6,371 nucleotides of DNA from Pseudomonadota bacterium (GTDB lineage: Bacteria > Pseudomonadota > Gammaproteobacteria > Xanthomonadales > Xanthomonadaceae). Shown piece after piece: positions 5,446 through 6,371 of this stretch. The position numbers were made by a program, and so were the translations under genes. Numbering within the stretch: position 1 is the stretch's first letter; every line of letters begins with the position of its first letter. The DNA lies in contig JAEWLO010000147.1 of assembly GCA_023457475.1 (NCBI GenBank), positions 1-6,371 of the forward strand. Reading direction: 5' to 3'. The notes below the pieces were generated by a model. The model was given only the letters and a program-made list of their open reading frames with translations. It did not search any database and had not been told where the DNA came from.

Positions 5446-6371
5446 ATGCCCACCGACAGCTCGTCGCACAACGCTTCGGCCCGCACCCGCGACTTCGATG
5501 CGATCATCATCGGTACGGGCCAGGCCGGTCCCTCGCTGGCGGGTCGCCTGGATGCCGCAGGGCTGCGCGTCGCGATCATCGAGCGGCATCTGGTCGGTGG
5601 GACCTGTGTGAATACCGGATGCAAGCCGACCAAAACGCTGGTGGCCAGTGCGTATGCCATACACACGGCACGCCGCGGAGCCGAGTATGGCTTCTCCATC
5701 GGCGAGGTCACCGTGGACATGCAGGCGGTGGCCGCGCGAGCACGCAAGGTCATCATGGATTCGCGCCACGGCAACGAGGACTGGCTGGCGGGCATGCGCC
5801 ATGTCGAGCTGATCCGCGGCCATGCCCGGTTCGAGGACGCGCGCACGGTGAAGGTCAACGATGAACGCCTTACCGCGCCCCGCATCTTCATCAACGTCGG
5901 CGGTCGCGCGGCGGTACCGGACATGCCCGGGTTGCACGAGGTGCCGTTTCTGACCAACAGCAGCATGGTCGAGATGGACACCCTGCCCGGGCACCTGGTC
6001 GTGGTCGGGGGCAGCTACATCGGGTTGGAGTTTGCCGCGATGTACCGGCGCTTCGGTGCGGCGGTCACGGTGCTCGAGCGGGCAGAACGGGTCATTTCTC
6101 GAGAGGATCCTGACATCTCCGATGCCGTGCGCCAGATTCTTGAGAACGAAGGCGTCGAGGTCCGCACGGGTGTCGACAACCTCACCTTCCGCCAGGGCAC
6201 CGATGGCACGACCGTGAGCTTCACCTCGCACGGCAAATCCGCTGACGTTGTCGGCAGCCATGTGTTGATCGCCATCGGCCGCCGCCCCAATACCGATGAC
6301 CTTGGCCTGGAGTTGGCGGGCATCGCGCTGGACGCGCGCGGCTACATCACCGCGGATGACCAGCTGCAGAC
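5446..6371 (+). CDS. FAD-containing pyridine nucleotide-disulfide oxidoreductase, mercuric-reductase-like (3' end outside window)
   Basis: The first 308 residues of a class I flavoprotein disulfide reductase are present; the usual length is about 450-480, so the dimerisation domain and C-terminal His-Glu pair lie outside the window. FAD binding is shown by IIGTGQAG (21-28), the redox-active disulfide by GGTC54VNTGC59KPTK, and NAD(P) binding by VVVGGSYIGLEFA (185-197), followed by the second flavin segment IAIGRRPNTDD (275-285). E211 in VTVLERAE, at the end of the second NAD-domain strand, suggests NADH rather than NADPH (inference). It resembles the FAD-containing oxidoreductases annotated as mercuric-reductase-like more than lipoamide dehydrogenase or glutathione reductase. 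The N-terminal metal-binding HMA domain of true MerA is absent and no mer genes are nearby, so mercury reduction should not be assumed. GGAG at 5436-5439, 6 nt before the ATG, decides the start. An in-frame ATG at 5419 would lie upstream of the predicted transcription start and lacks an RBS. Confidence 0.93.
   Translation, partial: MPTDSSSHNASARTRDFDAIIIGTGQAGPSLAGRLDAAGLRVAIIERHLVGGTCVNTGCKPTKTLVASAYAIHTARRGAEYGFSIGEVTVDMQAVAARARKVIMDSRHGNEDWLAGMRHVELIRGHARFEDARTVKVNDERLTAPRIFINVGGRAAVPDMPGLHEVPFLTNSSMVEMDTLPGHLVVVGGSYIGLEFAAMYRRFGAAVTVLERAERVISREDPDISDAVRQILENEGVEVRTGVDNLTFRQGTDGTTVSFTSHGKSADVVGSHVLIAIGRRPNTDDLGLELAGIALDARGYITADDQLQ

Noticed and set aside
5422..6261. 279-codon minus-strand frame opposite the FAD oxidoreductase
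   Set aside because: Antisense of a gene with intact FAD, disulfide and NAD motifs; no RBS or motif of its own.

Overview
The window is ordinary-looking, GC-rich chromosomal DNA. Gene content and protein style (an FAD-containing mercuric-reductase-like oxidoreductase, a YkuD L,D-transpeptidase with a THGCIN motif, an AraC_N/YqhC-type regulator, TAGAAT-type -10 boxes) suggest a gammaproteobacterium of the Xanthomonadaceae/Lysobacteraceae, most likely Stenotrophomonas or a close relative. That placement is inference from sequence style, not a database match.

Layout, left to right. (1) 1-1082, minus strand: the N-terminal 360 residues of an unrecognised membrane-anchored periplasmic protein whose 3' end lies beyond the left edge. 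(2) 1195-1935, minus: a secreted L,D-transpeptidase whose signal peptide can only be reached from a non-canonical ATC start. (3) 1964-2005: a strong terminator-like hairpin. (4) 2032-2301, minus: a small Lpp-like outer-membrane lipoprotein with an uninterrupted heptad coiled coil but no C-terminal lysine. (5) 2466-3299, minus: a classical short-chain dehydrogenase, divergent from (6) 3365-4342, plus: an AraC-family regulator. The gap between them carries an inverted-repeat cluster that could be its operator. (7) 4376-5350, minus: a secreted NodB-type polysaccharide deacetylase, convergent with the regulator. (8) 5446-6371, plus: the first 308 residues of an FAD/NAD(P)-linked disulfide oxidoreductase, cut by the right edge.

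Three genes concern the cell envelope: the lipoprotein, the L,D-transpeptidase and the deacetylase. The lipoprotein and transpeptidase are adjacent and co-oriented, as if from an old Lpp/Ldt partnership, but a terminator separates them and the lipoprotein lacks the lysine that E. coli Lpp uses for linkage to murein. The SDR/AraC pair looks like a small self-contained module for carbonyl or aldehyde metabolism under local control. No RNA genes, mobile elements, CRISPR arrays or attachment sites were seen. No gene-free stretch exceeds 300 bases; the largest gap is 2302-2465 (164 bp), where no convincing promoter or gene was found. I see no clear new multi-gene system. The most interesting points are the ATC start behind a terminator, the Lys-less Lpp relative, and the unknown protein at the left edge.
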